Shown here: positions 17,259 to 26,224 of the stretch, piece by piece
How the letters are laid out: each line of letters begins with the position of its first letter
How positions within the stretch are numbered: the first letter of the stretch is position 1
Assembly (NCBI GenBank): GCA_030530775.1
Contig: JAUMUG010000001.1
Span: forward strand, 186,001-250,000
Direction of reading: 5' to 3'
Length of the DNA stretch: 64,000 bases
From: Lautropia sp.
GTDB lineage: Bacteria > Pseudomonadota > Gammaproteobacteria > Burkholderiales > Burkholderiaceae_E
Translations under genes and position numbers: made by a program
The notes under the pieces: model-generated
Databases searched by the model: none
What the model was told of the DNA's origin: nothing
Seen by the model: the letters and a program-made list of their open reading frames with translations, nothing else

Positions 17259-17804
17259 ATGTTTCCCTCGATCGATGATCTGCTGAAGGCCCAATCCGAA
17301 GCTTTCAAGACCTCCAACACCGTGGCCAGCACCGCTTTCGATGGCGCCAAGAAACTGCTGGAGCTGAACGTGCGGGCTGCCCGTGCCGGCATGGAAGAGT
17401 CCTCAGCCCAGTTGAAAGCACTGATGGCCGCCAGGGATGTCAGCACGCTGAACACCATGCTGGCCGACCTGCTCACGCAGTACGGCAAGCCCGGTGGCAG
17501 CAAGGCAGCCAGCTATGTCAAGGACGTCTACGACATCACCCAGGAGACCTCCTCGCAAGTGTCGTCGCTGATCGAACAGCAAGTGGCAGCCACCCAGCGT
17601 CAGCTGATGGCATCGGTCGAGAACCTGGCCAAGAATGCACCGGCCGGCTCCGAGAGTGCCGTCAACCTGCTCAGGCAGAGCGTCGTCAACGCCAATGCCG
17701 CCTATGAACAGGTGCAGGCTGCGTGCAGGCAAGTGCTGGAAATGATCGATGCCAATGTCGCCGGTCTGTCCAAGGGTGCTGCCGCCCCCGCAAAGAAGAA
17801 GTGA
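17259..17804 (+). CDS. phaP: phasin family protein
   Basis: 181 residues, all helical, no signal peptide. Typical phasin pattern: a short start (MFPSIDDLLKAQSEAF), an amphipathic helix (AFDGAKKLLELNVRAARAGM), a conserved LMAARD-type segment, a KAASYVKDVYDITQ helix, and a Lys-rich tail after an Ala-rich stretch (GAAAPAKKK). Phasins coat PHB granules and control their number and size. AGGAG lies about 8 nt before the ATG. A terminator-like hairpin follows about 30 nt after the stop, so the gene is probably monocistronic. Confidence 0.92.
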   Translation: MFPSIDDLLKAQSEAFKTSNTVASTAFDGAKKLLELNVRAARAGMEESSAQLKALMAARDVSTLNTMLADLLTQYGKPGGSKAASYVKDVYDITQETSSQVSSLIEQQVAATQRQLMASVENLAKNAPAGSESAVNLLRQSVVNANAAYEQVQAACRQVLEMIDANVAGLSKGAAAPAKKK

Positions 17805-17833
17805 GATCGACCGGCAAATTGTCGATACGAAGA

Positions 17834-17867
17834 CCCCCGTAAAGGCATTGCTCGAGCGGGGTTTTTT
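17834..17867 (+). terminator. intrinsic terminator after the phasin gene
   Basis: CCCCG (17835-17839) pairs with CGGGG (17857-17861), with a 17-nt loop, and is followed by six T residues (17862-17867). The stem is short but pure GC and directly followed by the T-run. Confidence 0.65.
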
Positions 17868-17978
17868 GTGCGCCCGGCACGGGCACGCTTTCATCGGAAT
17901 CCCCTCCATGCCTGCAGCGTGGCCTGGATCGGATCGAAAGACTGTTTGTGTCGACACGCTCCGGTCTGACATGAGGGC

Positions 17979-18031
17979 TTGACAGCAGACGCATGATTCC
18001 CGTTAAATGTTAGATAGACCAGTCAATCTAA
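17979..18031 (+). promoter_or_regulatory. tetR promoter with overlapping 22-bp operator
   Basis: A consensus -35 box TTGACA (17979-17984) is followed after 18 nt by TTAAAT (18003-18008), a fair -10. Two bases later comes a dyad: TTAGATAGAC (18010-18019), a CA centre, then GTCAATCTAA (18022-18031). The arms agree at 9 of 10 positions. The dyad would cover the transcription start, so a bound repressor would block initiation; the most likely binder is the TetR-family protein encoded 80 bp downstream. Confidence 0.75.
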
Positions 18032-18112
18032 TAATCATGTTCATGGATGGAGTGACAGGGCAAGAGTAAGCGCTTCTGTCGGCGTCATGGCATGGCAGCC
18101 TTGGAGTGAAGA

Positions 18113-18709
18113 ATGCGCAAGATCGATCCCGGGAAGCAGGAGATACGGCGAAGAAAGATTCTTGATGCGGCGCTCGCATGCTTTGCCCGTAAGGGGTTCA
18201 GTGGAACGACGACCAGCGAGATCTGTTCCGAGGCTGGAATGAGCCCTGGTCACGTCTTTTATTACTTTCCCAACAAGGCGGCGATCATTGCCGCTGTCGT
18301 TGACGATGAGCTTCGGGAAATGTCGATGCTGTTTTCCCGGGTTGCGGGGCAGGAGGATGCAATCGCTGCCATCGAAACGATCGCTTCCGAATTGCTGGAT
18401 CGTTCGCTCGATCCGGTCTTCGTCCGAATCAACGTCGAGATTTCTGCAGAAATCATGCGCAATTCGGAAATTGGCCAATTGTTTGCCGAGAACGAGCAGC
18501 ACATCAAGGCAGAGCTGATCGAGTTGCTGGAGCAGGGTATTCGCCGTGGGCAGATCGATCCCACCATTTCTCCGGCGTCTGCCGCAACCTGGTTGATCGC
18601 CCTGTTCGATGGCCTGATGAACCGCGCCCTGATGGACCACAGCTTTCTGCCGGAAAAACATGCGCCCGAGCTGATGCGCATGCTGCGGCGCTATCTCGAA
18701 CCATCGTGA
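18113..18709 (+). CDS. TetR/AcrR-family repressor
   Basis: 198 residues. N-terminal TetR domain: RRRKILDAALACFARKGFSG, TTTSEICSEAGMSPGHVFYY (helix-turn-helix) and FPNKAAIIAAV. The C-terminal ligand-binding half is helical with no special motif. It lies directly upstream, in the same direction, of genes for an outer-membrane MipA protein and an RND efflux pair, and its promoter carries a near-perfect palindrome, so autorepression and pump control are the natural reading. The ligand is unknown. GTG and ATG alternatives are absent nearby; the ATG at 18113 follows GGAGTGAAG. Confidence 0.92.
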   Translation: MRKIDPGKQEIRRRKILDAALACFARKGFSGTTTSEICSEAGMSPGHVFYYFPNKAAIIAAVVDDELREMSMLFSRVAGQEDAIAAIETIASELLDRSLDPVFVRINVEISAEIMRNSEIGQLFAENEQHIKAELIELLEQGIRRGQIDPTISPASAATWLIALFDGLMNRALMDHSFLPEKHAPELMRMLRRYLEPS

Positions 18710-18922
18710 TCGTGTCCCCGGGGGGCTTCATTCAAGGCATGCTCTTCCATGAAGCCCGCCAGGAATTTCCGGCGCTGAAAATGGCTGCCATGGCGACCGG
18801 AATGCCCGGCTTTTTGCCGGTGTCATAGTCATAGTGAATCGATCGGAGCACGGAACCCGGTGAAATCCGAGGGGCCCGGCTTCGTCTTGTCTGTTGATCT
18901 GTTGCAGGAGGCTGAATTGAGG

Positions 18923-19801
18923 ATGACACTACTTTTGTCCAGGACGTATCGGCGCGTGAGATGCTTCGTCTTCCTGGGCATCCCATGGATCATTGCCTGC
19001 CTGTCGATGGCCTCTGCGCATGCCGAGCCGTTGGCGTCGTCTACGGAACCTCCGCCCGGCACGGCGGAGCGGCAACTGCCCAGTCTGTTCGGCGACAAGA
19101 CCGAAGTCACGATCGGGCTTGGACCCGTCGGCATGCCGCGCTATCCGGGGGCAAAGGAAAGCCATGTGTCGGTGCTTCCCACCCTGAGTGTGTATCGAGG
19201 CATTTTCTTTTTGGATTCCTTGCGCGGCGTGGGGGTTGAGTACCTGACAGACACCGGTACCTACATCAGTGCGGCCCTGGGCTATGACTTCGGCAGAACC
19301 GATCGGGACAGTGACTGGCGCCCTGGTTCGAAGCGCCTGGCAGGGATGGGTGAAATCGAGGGAAGCACGATCGTCTCCGTACTGGCTGCGCAGCAGATCA
19401 CTTCATGGCTGTCTGTCAATGGAGATGCCGATTTTCGGGTTGGCGGTCAGCGTGGGCGCGGGAATCGCTATCGGCTGGGTCTGGAGGCCACGCTGCTTGA
19501 CGGCGAACGGGACGAGATCCGGCTGGGGGTGAATGCCCATGCAGGCAGCCGTGACTACAACCGTACCTGGTTTGGCGTCAGTGCGGCACAAAGCCAGCGA
19601 AGTCGATTCGCTGCCTTTGCGCCGAAGTCCGGGATGTACGCCCATTCGTTGACCGTCGACTGGATTCGCGATCTGGACAGCCACTGGTCGGTGCTGGCCG
19701 GCATCGATGTCATGCGCTTTGGCGATGAAGCCGGACGCAGTCCGGTGGTCGAAAAACGAACCGGCGTCACCGGCACGCTGATGATCAATTACACCTTTTG
19801 A
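18923..19801 (+). CDS. MipA/OmpV-family outer-membrane protein
   Basis: 292 residues from the ATG at 18923 (GGAGG about 13 nt upstream; the frame is open from 18860). It has a signal peptide (core CFVFLGIPWIIACLSMASAHA), then the family's VTIGLGPVGMPRYPGAKES block, repeated beta-strand segments ending in aromatic residues, a GYDFGRTDRDSDWRPGS loop, and a C-terminal YTF, typical of outer-membrane barrels. MipA/OmpV proteins are porin-like or scaffold proteins; the role beside an RND pump is not established. It ends 33 bp before the adaptor gene and is probably cotranscribed with it. Confidence 0.88.
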   Translation: MTLLLSRTYRRVRCFVFLGIPWIIACLSMASAHAEPLASSTEPPPGTAERQLPSLFGDKTEVTIGLGPVGMPRYPGAKESHVSVLPTLSVYRGIFFLDSLRGVGVEYLTDTGTYISAALGYDFGRTDRDSDWRPGSKRLAGMGEIEGSTIVSVLAAQQITSWLSVNGDADFRVGGQRGRGNRYRLGLEATLLDGERDEIRLGVNAHAGSRDYNRTWFGVSAAQSQRSRFAAFAPKSGMYAHSLTVDWIRDLDSHWSVLAGIDVMRFGDEAGRSPVVEKRTGVTGTLMINYTF

Positions 19802-19834
19802 GTGACGGGATCGTTCTGCCGAAGGAGTACTTTC

Positions 19835-21037
19835 ATGAGTATTCATGATGAGGGGGCGCCGGTTGCAGTGCGACCCCGACGCGGGAAGTGGCGCCCGCTG
19901 GTGCTGAGCGTCGTCGTGGTGGCAGGTGCGGCCTGGTTCGGCTGGCACGGGTATTCGTCGAAAACCACCGCTGAACCCGTTCAGACTGCCGATGTGCGCC
20001 CACGTGTCAGCACCGCCATTGCCGCCCCGGCCACCGTCGTACCGGTGATTCGCCTGAGCGGGACGCTGGTTGCGCGCGAGGATATCGCCATCGGTACGGC
20101 GTTGCAGGATCAGCGCGTCTCGGAAGTGCATGTCGACGTTGGAGACACCGTTCAGCATGGGCAGGTACTTGCCCGGTTGGAGGCCGAACAGGTGCAGGCA
20201 CAGTTGCAACAGGCCGAGGCGATGCTGGCACGTGCGCGGGCGTCGCTGCGTTCCAGCAGGGCGCAGGCTGTCGAAGCGCGCGCTTCGCTGGAACGTATCG
20301 GGCCCCTGGTGCACACGGGTTCGGTAAGCCGGCAGCAATTCGATGAACAACGGGCACGTACCGCATCGGCGGAGGCCAGTCTACGGGCCGCGCGGGCCGA
20401 AGTGGCACAGGCGCAGGCGCAAGTACGCGATGGGCGCAACCAGCGCGGCAAGGCCGAAATCCTCGCACCGGCTGATGGCGTCATCGCTGCGCGTACGGCC
20501 AGAACGGGAACGCTTGCAGGTAGCGAACCGTTGTTCCGTCTGATCAGAGATGGCCGGATCGAACTCGATGCAGACGCGACCAGTGAAGCGCTGGGCCAGA
20601 TACGTCCGGGCCAGCGGGTTTGGGTTCAGGTGGATACCGGTGAACCGCTGGCGGGTGTCGTTCGGCTGGTTTCGCCCGAGGTGGATTCCCGCTCGCGGCT
20701 GGGCAAGGTGCGCGTCGCCTTGCCGGAAGCCGCGGCCTTGCGCGTGGGGGCCTATGCCGAGGCCCACTTCCAGGGGGCAGAGCAGAGATTGTCGCTGGTC
20801 GTCCCGACCCGTGCGGTTTCCACGACGGCTGATGGTGGCACTGTGGTGATGTGTGTCGACGAGGATGGGCGTGTGTCACGTCAGCCGGTGAAAACCGGCC
20901 GCCGGCAGGGAAAGACGCTGGAAATCATTTCCGGACTCGTGCAGGGCCAGCGTGTGGTACGCGATGCCGTTGCTTTCGTGCGTGAAGGGGATGTGGTGCG
21001 TATCGCGGAAACGACCGTAGGAGAGAACGAACCATGA
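19835..21037 (+). CDS. RND efflux periplasmic adaptor subunit
   Basis: 400 residues from the ATG at 19835, with AAGGAG about 9 nt upstream. N-terminal membrane anchor (PLVLSVVVVAGAAWFGW), then the split lipoyl domain (SEVHVDVGDTVQHGQVLARL and the later LAPADGVIAARTARTG), a helical hairpin rich in Ala/Gln/Arg between them, a beta-barrel domain, and a membrane-proximal domain. It bridges the inner-membrane pump and an outer-membrane channel. The stop overlaps the permease start by 4 nt (ATGA), so the two are translationally coupled. No TolC-type channel gene is in the window. Confidence 0.95.
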   Translation: MSIHDEGAPVAVRPRRGKWRPLVLSVVVVAGAAWFGWHGYSSKTTAEPVQTADVRPRVSTAIAAPATVVPVIRLSGTLVAREDIAIGTALQDQRVSEVHVDVGDTVQHGQVLARLEAEQVQAQLQQAEAMLARARASLRSSRAQAVEARASLERIGPLVHTGSVSRQQFDEQRARTASAEASLRAARAEVAQAQAQVRDGRNQRGKAEILAPADGVIAARTARTGTLAGSEPLFRLIRDGRIELDADATSEALGQIRPGQRVWVQVDTGEPLAGVVRLVSPEVDSRSRLGKVRVALPEAAALRVGAYAEAHFQGAEQRLSLVVPTRAVSTTADGGTVVMCVDEDGRVSRQPVKTGRRQGKTLEIISGLVQGQRVVRDAVAFVREGDVVRIAETTVGENEP

Positions 21038-24000
21038 GAACCGGGATCTCTTCCTGGGCGATACGGCGTCCGATCCCGGTCATCGTGCTGTTTCTCGTGC
21101 TGGCCATCGCGGGTTGGCATGCATTTTCGACTCTGCCGGTCAATGCCAATCCGAACGTGAACTTTCCCATCGTCAACGTGACGATCGAACAACCCGGTGC
21201 GGCACCCGGTGAGCTGGAAAACTCGGTGACGCGCAAGATCGAATCGGCGGTTGCCGGCCTGCCTGGTATCCGGCATCTGAGTTCGACGATGATGGAAGGG
21301 CAGTCCACGACCACGGTGGAGTTTCAACTTGGCATCGATTCGGATCGCGCCACGAACGATGTGCGCGATGCAGTGGCAGAGGTCCGTTCCGATCTTCCGC
21401 AAGGGGTGCTCGAGCCCGTCATTCGGCGTGTGGACGTCGAGGGAGGTGCACTGTTCAATTTTGCGGTCAATTCACCGGGCCGCAGCCAGACGGAGCTGTC
21501 CTGGTTCATCGACGATACGGTGAGCCGCACTCTGTTGGCTGTACCGGGGGTTCAGCAGGTGCAGCGCCTGGGCGGCACGGCGCGGGAGATCAGGATCGAA
21601 TTGCGGCCGGATCGCCTTGCCGCATTGGGCATCACGGCAGCACAGGTCAATGAGCAACTTGCCCAGAGCAATGTCGATGTTCCTGCTGGCAGGGCCGTGC
21701 TGGATGGACGTGAACAGACCATCCGGATGCCCGGTGGTGCCGCGAGTGTCGAAGCGCTTGCTGCACGGCGGATCGCCCTTGCCGATGGGCGTTGGGTCGT
21801 CCTGTCTGATATCGCACATGTACGGGATGCCAATGCCGAGGCACGTGCGCTCGCACGGCTCGATGGTGAGCCGGTGGTGGGGTTTGCGGTATTTCGTGCC
21901 CGGGGATCCAGCGATACAGTCGTGGCCGAAGGCGTTGAAGCGGCCATTGCGGAATTACAACGTACCCATGGCGACGTGCGTATCGACCAGGTATCCAATA
22001 CCGTCGATTACACGCGCTCCAGCTACAAGGCCGCGATGGATACGCTGCTCGAAGGCGCGGTTCTGACGGTACTGGTGGTTTTTCTGTTTCTGCGCAACTG
22101 GCGGGCAACATTGGTTGCTGCGGTCGCGCTGCCCATGTCGATCCTGCCGGCTTTCATCGTCATGAGTTGGCTGGATTACACCCTCAACAGCATCACCTTG
22201 CTGGCTCTCACGCTGGTGGTCGGCATTCTGGTGGATGATGCCATCGTCGAGATCGAGAACATCGAGCGACATTTGGAGAGGGGCAAGCGCCCATTTCAGG
22301 CTGCCATCGATGCTGCCGATGCCATCGGTTTTGCCGTCGTGGCCATTACTGCCACCATCGTTGCCGTTTTTCTGCCGGTGAGCTTCATTGGCGGCACCAT
22401 CGGCCAATACTTCAGCCAATTTGGCGTCACGGTATCGGCTGCGGTGTTGGCATCGCTGCTGGTGGCGCGTCTCGGTACGCCCCTGCTAGCAGCCTATCTC
22501 CTCGAACCAGGGCAAGGCAAACGCCATGCCCAGGGAGGCGAGAGAGCTCATCGTGCCCAGGGAGACGGATCACCGGCGCGGCCATCCGGCCTATTGGCGG
22601 GGTATCTGCGTTTGCTGGGCTGGGCCTTGAATCATCGTGGCATCATGCTGGTGTCGGGCCTGGCCTTTCTGGGGGCATCTCTGGCCATGGTGCCATTATT
22701 GCCGGCCGGCTTTCTGCCGATCAACGACCGGGGCGTATCACAACTGGATGTGAGCCTGCCTCCGGGTACCCCGTTGGCGCAGACGGAAGCGCGCTTGCGT
22801 ACCTTGTCCGATACGATCCGTCAGCGTCCGGAAGTGGCTTCGATCTTCAGTACGGCCGGAGGCGATGATGTGTCTCAGGGAACCCTGTTGATCCGTCTCA
22901 AGCCGGTGTCGGAGCGTGATCTCAGCCAGAAGGGTGTGGAGAACGCGCTGCTCGGCGATCTGCGCCAATTCGAGGACATGCGTCTCGCCTTCCGCGGTGA
23001 GACGGCGGCGCGTGAGCTGTCGGTGATTCTCGTGGGGGATGATGCCGATGCCTTATCCGAGGCGGCGCACACCTTGCGTCGCCAGATGCAGGCCATCACC
23101 GGTATCGCGAATGTCCAGGTGAATGAACCCTTCATGCGCCCTGAATTGCGGATCATGCCGCGCCTGGATGAAGCGGCGCGCCTGGGGGTCACACCGCAGG
23201 AAATGGGTACGCTGTTGCGTATCGCCACACTGGGGGATCTGGATGCCAACTCGGCTCGCTTCAATTTTGCCGATCGACAGGTACCGGTGCGTGTGGCACT
23301 GACACCGGACAGCCGGGACGACCTGCATGTGTTGCGCAACCTGAGAGTGGCCGCCATGGATGGCACGACGGTACCATTGCATACGGTAGCCGATCTGCAT
23401 ATGGCCGATGGACCTTCTCGTATCGAGCGTTTCGATCGGCAGCGCCGCATTTCGGTGGATGCTGATCTCGGACCGGGGACGACGTTGGGTCAGGCGCTCG
23501 ATGCCATCGAGGCATTACCGGCGTTGCACGCGCTGCCTGCTGGTGTTCGCCGGGTGGAATATGGTGATGCCGAGTACATGGCCGAGATGTTCGATCGATT
23601 CGGTACCGCCATGGGTTTTGGGGTGCTGATGGTGCTGGCGGTGCTGGTGCTGCTCTTTCGCGACTTTCTGCAGCCGATCACGATTCTCGTGGCATTGCCC
23701 CTGTCACTGGGCGGCGCAATTTCTGCGCTCCTGCTGTATGGTGCCGCGCTCGATCTTCCTGCCGTCATCGGCATCCTGATGCTGATGGGCATCGTCACCA
23801 AGAATTCCATTCTGCTGGTGGACTTTGTCATCGAGAAACGACGCGCCGGCATGCCGCGTACTCAGGCATTGTTGCAATCCGGGGCGGAGCGTGCCCGTCC
23901 CATCATCATGACCACCATCGCCATGGCGGCTGGGATGGTGCCTGCCGTGTTTGCCAGCGGTGCTGACGCAGGATTCCGTGCTCCGATGGCCATCGCGGTG

Positions 24001-24186
24001 ATCGGTGGTCTCGTCACTTCCACCCTGCTCAGCCTGGTGTTCGTGCCGGTGGCCTTCTCGATGATGGATGACCTGCGTCAATGGCTTGCCCCCCGTCTCG
24101 CGCGGCTTACATCCGTGACACCGGAAGACAGAGAAAACGCCGAGCGTTCTCTGGCTGCTGCTTCGGCAGAAGGGGCTGAACGGTAA
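21034..24186 (+). CDS. RND multidrug efflux permease
   Basis: 1,050 residues, the usual RND length, with two six-helix halves and two large periplasmic loops. Visible: an N-terminal helix after RRPIPVIVLFLVLAIAG, the periplasmic PGAAPGELENSVTRKIE block, helix 4 with the proton-relay pair Asp401-Asp402 (GILVDDAIVEIENIERH), and in helix 10 the partner lysine context (GIVTKNSILLVDF). This is the HAE1/AcrB-MexF type that exports drugs, dyes or solvents using proton influx. The substrate is unknown. A loop of ~30 basic/Gly residues after helix 6 is slightly longer than usual. Last gene of the cluster; a strong terminator follows. Confidence 0.96.
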   Translation: MRTGISSWAIRRPIPVIVLFLVLAIAGWHAFSTLPVNANPNVNFPIVNVTIEQPGAAPGELENSVTRKIESAVAGLPGIRHLSSTMMEGQSTTTVEFQLGIDSDRATNDVRDAVAEVRSDLPQGVLEPVIRRVDVEGGALFNFAVNSPGRSQTELSWFIDDTVSRTLLAVPGVQQVQRLGGTAREIRIELRPDRLAALGITAAQVNEQLAQSNVDVPAGRAVLDGREQTIRMPGGAASVEALAARRIALADGRWVVLSDIAHVRDANAEARALARLDGEPVVGFAVFRARGSSDTVVAEGVEAAIAELQRTHGDVRIDQVSNTVDYTRSSYKAAMDTLLEGAVLTVLVVFLFLRNWRATLVAAVALPMSILPAFIVMSWLDYTLNSITLLALTLVVGILVDDAIVEIENIERHLERGKRPFQAAIDAADAIGFAVVAITATIVAVFLPVSFIGGTIGQYFSQFGVTVSAAVLASLLVARLGTPLLAAYLLEPGQGKRHAQGGERAHRAQGDGSPARPSGLLAGYLRLLGWALNHRGIMLVSGLAFLGASLAMVPLLPAGFLPINDRGVSQLDVSLPPGTPLAQTEARLRTLSDTIRQRPEVASIFSTAGGDDVSQGTLLIRLKPVSERDLSQKGVENALLGDLRQFEDMRLAFRGETAARELSVILVGDDADALSEAAHTLRRQMQAITGIANVQVNEPFMRPELRIMPRLDEAARLGVTPQEMGTLLRIATLGDLDANSARFNFADRQVPVRVALTPDSRDDLHVLRNLRVAAMDGTTVPLHTVADLHMADGPSRIERFDRQRRISVDADLGPGTTLGQALDAIEALPALHALPAGVRRVEYGDAEYMAEMFDRFGTAMGFGVLMVLAVLVLLFRDFLQPITILVALPLSLGGAISALLLYGAALDLPAVIGILMLMGIVTKNSILLVDFVIEKRRAGMPRTQALLQSGAERARPIIMTTIAMAAGMVPAVFASGADAGFRAPMAIAVIGGLVTSTLLSLVFVPVAFSMMDDLRQWLAPRLARLTSVTPEDRENAERSLAAASAEGAER

Positions 24187-24309
24187 GCATGCCGGGTGAA
24201 GAGACTGCTGTCCCTATGCCGGTTCTGGTGCATGCCGTTGTGATTTCTGCGGTCAGGCCTCCCCGAAAGGGAGAGCACGGGTGTTCGAAGGGAAACGGAT
24301 CGGGGTGAC

Positions 24310-24346
24310 GCGGACGCCTGAAACAGTCGGCGTCCGCTGATTTTTC
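24310..24346 (+). terminator. intrinsic terminator after the RND cluster
   Basis: A 9-bp perfect stem, GCGGACGCC (24310-24318)/GGCGTCCGC (24329-24337), loop of 10, followed by TGATTTTTC. It lies 120 bp past the permease stop and overlaps the end of the convergent rhlE gene by two bases. Confidence 0.85.
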
Positions 24347-25889
24347 AGTTCTGGGTACGGTTCTTGTGTGGACTGTGCGCCGGGAGCGCTGCGACACCAT
24401 GGGTCAGGGTGGCGCGCTGCTGGTGCCGGGCGCGGCGCTGCGGCGGCTGTGGCGTCGGCTCCAGATGACGGGCTGGTGCTGGGCCTGGATGGCCGCCCGC
24501 AGATGGCCGGGCGCCATTGTGCTGGCTGCCGCGTTGCGCTGCAGGCCGTGCAGCAGCGGGCGAACGGTGGGGTTTGGCAGCTGCCGGAGCCGGGCCGGCT
24601 GCGCTGATCCGGGCCGGGGCAGTACGGCTTCTGCTCGGGCGTGCGCCCTGGCGCCGGCCAGTGCCAGCACGACGCTGGCCGGCAGGCAGCGGCGGACGAT
24701 CATTGATGTCATCGGTGCCGTCGTGAGGCTGGGCCTGCCAGCCGGTGAAGCCTTCGATTTCGACACGAGGAATCTTACGCTTGATCAGGCGTTCGATGCT
24801 GGCCAGCAGTTTCATTTCCTCACGATCGACCAGCGATACCGCCGAACCCGCGTGGCCGGCCCGACCGGTACGGCCGATGCGGTGCACATAGTCTTCGGCG
24901 ACATGGGGCAACTCGTAATTGACGACGTGCGGCAGCTCATCGATATCCAGCCCACGGGCAGCAATGTCGGTGGCCACCAGCACCGGCAGGCTGCCATCCT
25001 TGAAACGTTCCAGCGCCCGGGTGCGGGCCCCCTGGCTCTTGTTGCCATGAATCGCCATCGCTTCGATGCCATCCTTGCCGAGCTGTTCGGCCAGACGGTT
25101 GGCACCGTGCTTCGTTTTGGTGAACACCAACACTTGTTTCCAGCGCTGCGATCCGATCAGATAGGACAGCAGCGCACGCTTGCGGGCCTTGGATACCAGA
25201 TGGGCGCTCTGGCTCACCAGTTCCGAAGCCGTGTTGCGTGGTGCGACATCCACTTCGGCAGGATTGGTCAGCAAACCATGAGCCAGCGAACGGATGTCGG
25301 GAGAGAAGGTGGCGGAATACAGCAGATTCTGGCGTTTGGCCGGAAGCTTGGCGATCACCCGCCGGATGTCGTGGATGAAGCCCATGTCGAGCATTCGGTC
25401 GGCTTCATCCAGAACGAAGATCTCGATGCCGGACAGATCGAGGGTGCCCTGTCGTACATGATCGAGCAGACGACCGGGGGTGGCCACCAGAATGTCGACC
25501 GGATGACGCAGCGCCTGGATCTGCGGGTTGATGTTGACGCCGCCGAAGATCAGCACCGAACGGATGTCGGTGTACTTGCCGTAGGTCTGTACCGATTCGG
25601 CCACCTGTGCCGTCAGTTCGCGGGTGGGGGTCAGAATCAGACAGCGGGGGTGGCCGGCTTTGGTCTGTGCCGGCTGGTTCTCGGTGAGTCGTTGCAGGAT
25701 GGGCAGGGTGAAGCCCGCCGTCTTGCCGGTGCCGGTCTGGGCGGCGGCCAGCAGATCCCGGCCCGTCAACACGACCGGGATGGCACGTGCCTGAATGGGA
25801 GTGGGTTGGCTGTAGCCGACATCGGTCAGTGCGCGCAACAAGGGGGCAGACAGGCCGAGTCCGGCGAAATCAGCAGAATGTGTATCCAA
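24345..25889 (-). CDS. rhlE: DEAD-box RNA helicase RhlE
   Basis: 514 residues. All helicase motifs are readable: the Q motif (GYSQPTPIQ), AAQTGTGKT (I), PTREL (Ia), TPGRL (Ib), DEAD in [13 protein letters not shown] (II), SAT in LYSATFSP (III), ARGLDI (V) and [10 protein letters not shown] (VI). The C-terminal ~110 residues are Arg/Ala/Pro-rich low complexity, as in RhlE. It remodels RNA in ribosome assembly and RNA decay. The start is TTG at 25889, backed by GGAG 7 nt upstream; no ATG is available near the Q motif. Convergent with the RND cluster. Confidence 0.94.
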   Translation of the reverse strand: MDTHSADFAGLGLSAPLLRALTDVGYSQPTPIQARAIPVVLTGRDLLAAAQTGTGKTAGFTLPILQRLTENQPAQTKAGHPRCLILTPTRELTAQVAESVQTYGKYTDIRSVLIFGGVNINPQIQALRHPVDILVATPGRLLDHVRQGTLDLSGIEIFVLDEADRMLDMGFIHDIRRVIAKLPAKRQNLLYSATFSPDIRSLAHGLLTNPAEVDVAPRNTASELVSQSAHLVSKARKRALLSYLIGSQRWKQVLVFTKTKHGANRLAEQLGKDGIEAMAIHGNKSQGARTRALERFKDGSLPVLVATDIAARGLDIDELPHVVNYELPHVAEDYVHRIGRTGRAGHAGSAVSLVDREEMKLLASIERLIKRKIPRVEIEGFTGWQAQPHDGTDDINDRPPLPAGQRRAGTGRRQGARPSRSRTAPARISAAGPAPAAAKPHRSPAAARPAAQRGSQHNGARPSAGGHPGPAPARHLEPTPQPPQRRARHQQRATLTHGVAALPAHSPHKNRTQN

Positions 25890-26224
25890 AATTAAACTCC
25901 AGCGATGCCGGCCGTCGATGGGTCGATTCGGTCGACGCCAGAGGCACAGGCAAATCGCGGCGATTCGAGAAATTCGTGAATGGAGGGGGACGCTTGCTCA
26001 AGAGAGAGGCGGAAGCGCCGGCTGCAAGGCGCGGCGAACAACGGATGCCGTTTTGCACTGGGGCACGGCTTGAATGACGTGCGCAGAAGGGAAACACCGG
26101 CCGACGATCCGGCGGCGCGGCGCGATTATACCTCGAGTATGTCGTGCGACGATGAAAAAGCGGGTGTCATGTGGCTGAGGATGTATGGCGGTGTCTCGTC
26201 ACGGTCGCCCGTCGTCGTCGCAGG
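25890..26224. other. gene-free stretch upstream of rhlE
   Basis: About 335 bases between the rhlE start and the stop of the large membrane protein gene, both on the minus strand. It must hold the rhlE leader and promoter. No hairpin with a T-run and no good promoter match was found. Confidence 0.4.

Noticed and set aside
24366-25895. 509-codon frame antisense to rhlE
   Set aside because: Mirror frame of a strongly conserved helicase gene in GC-rich DNA; no family similarity or ribosome site.
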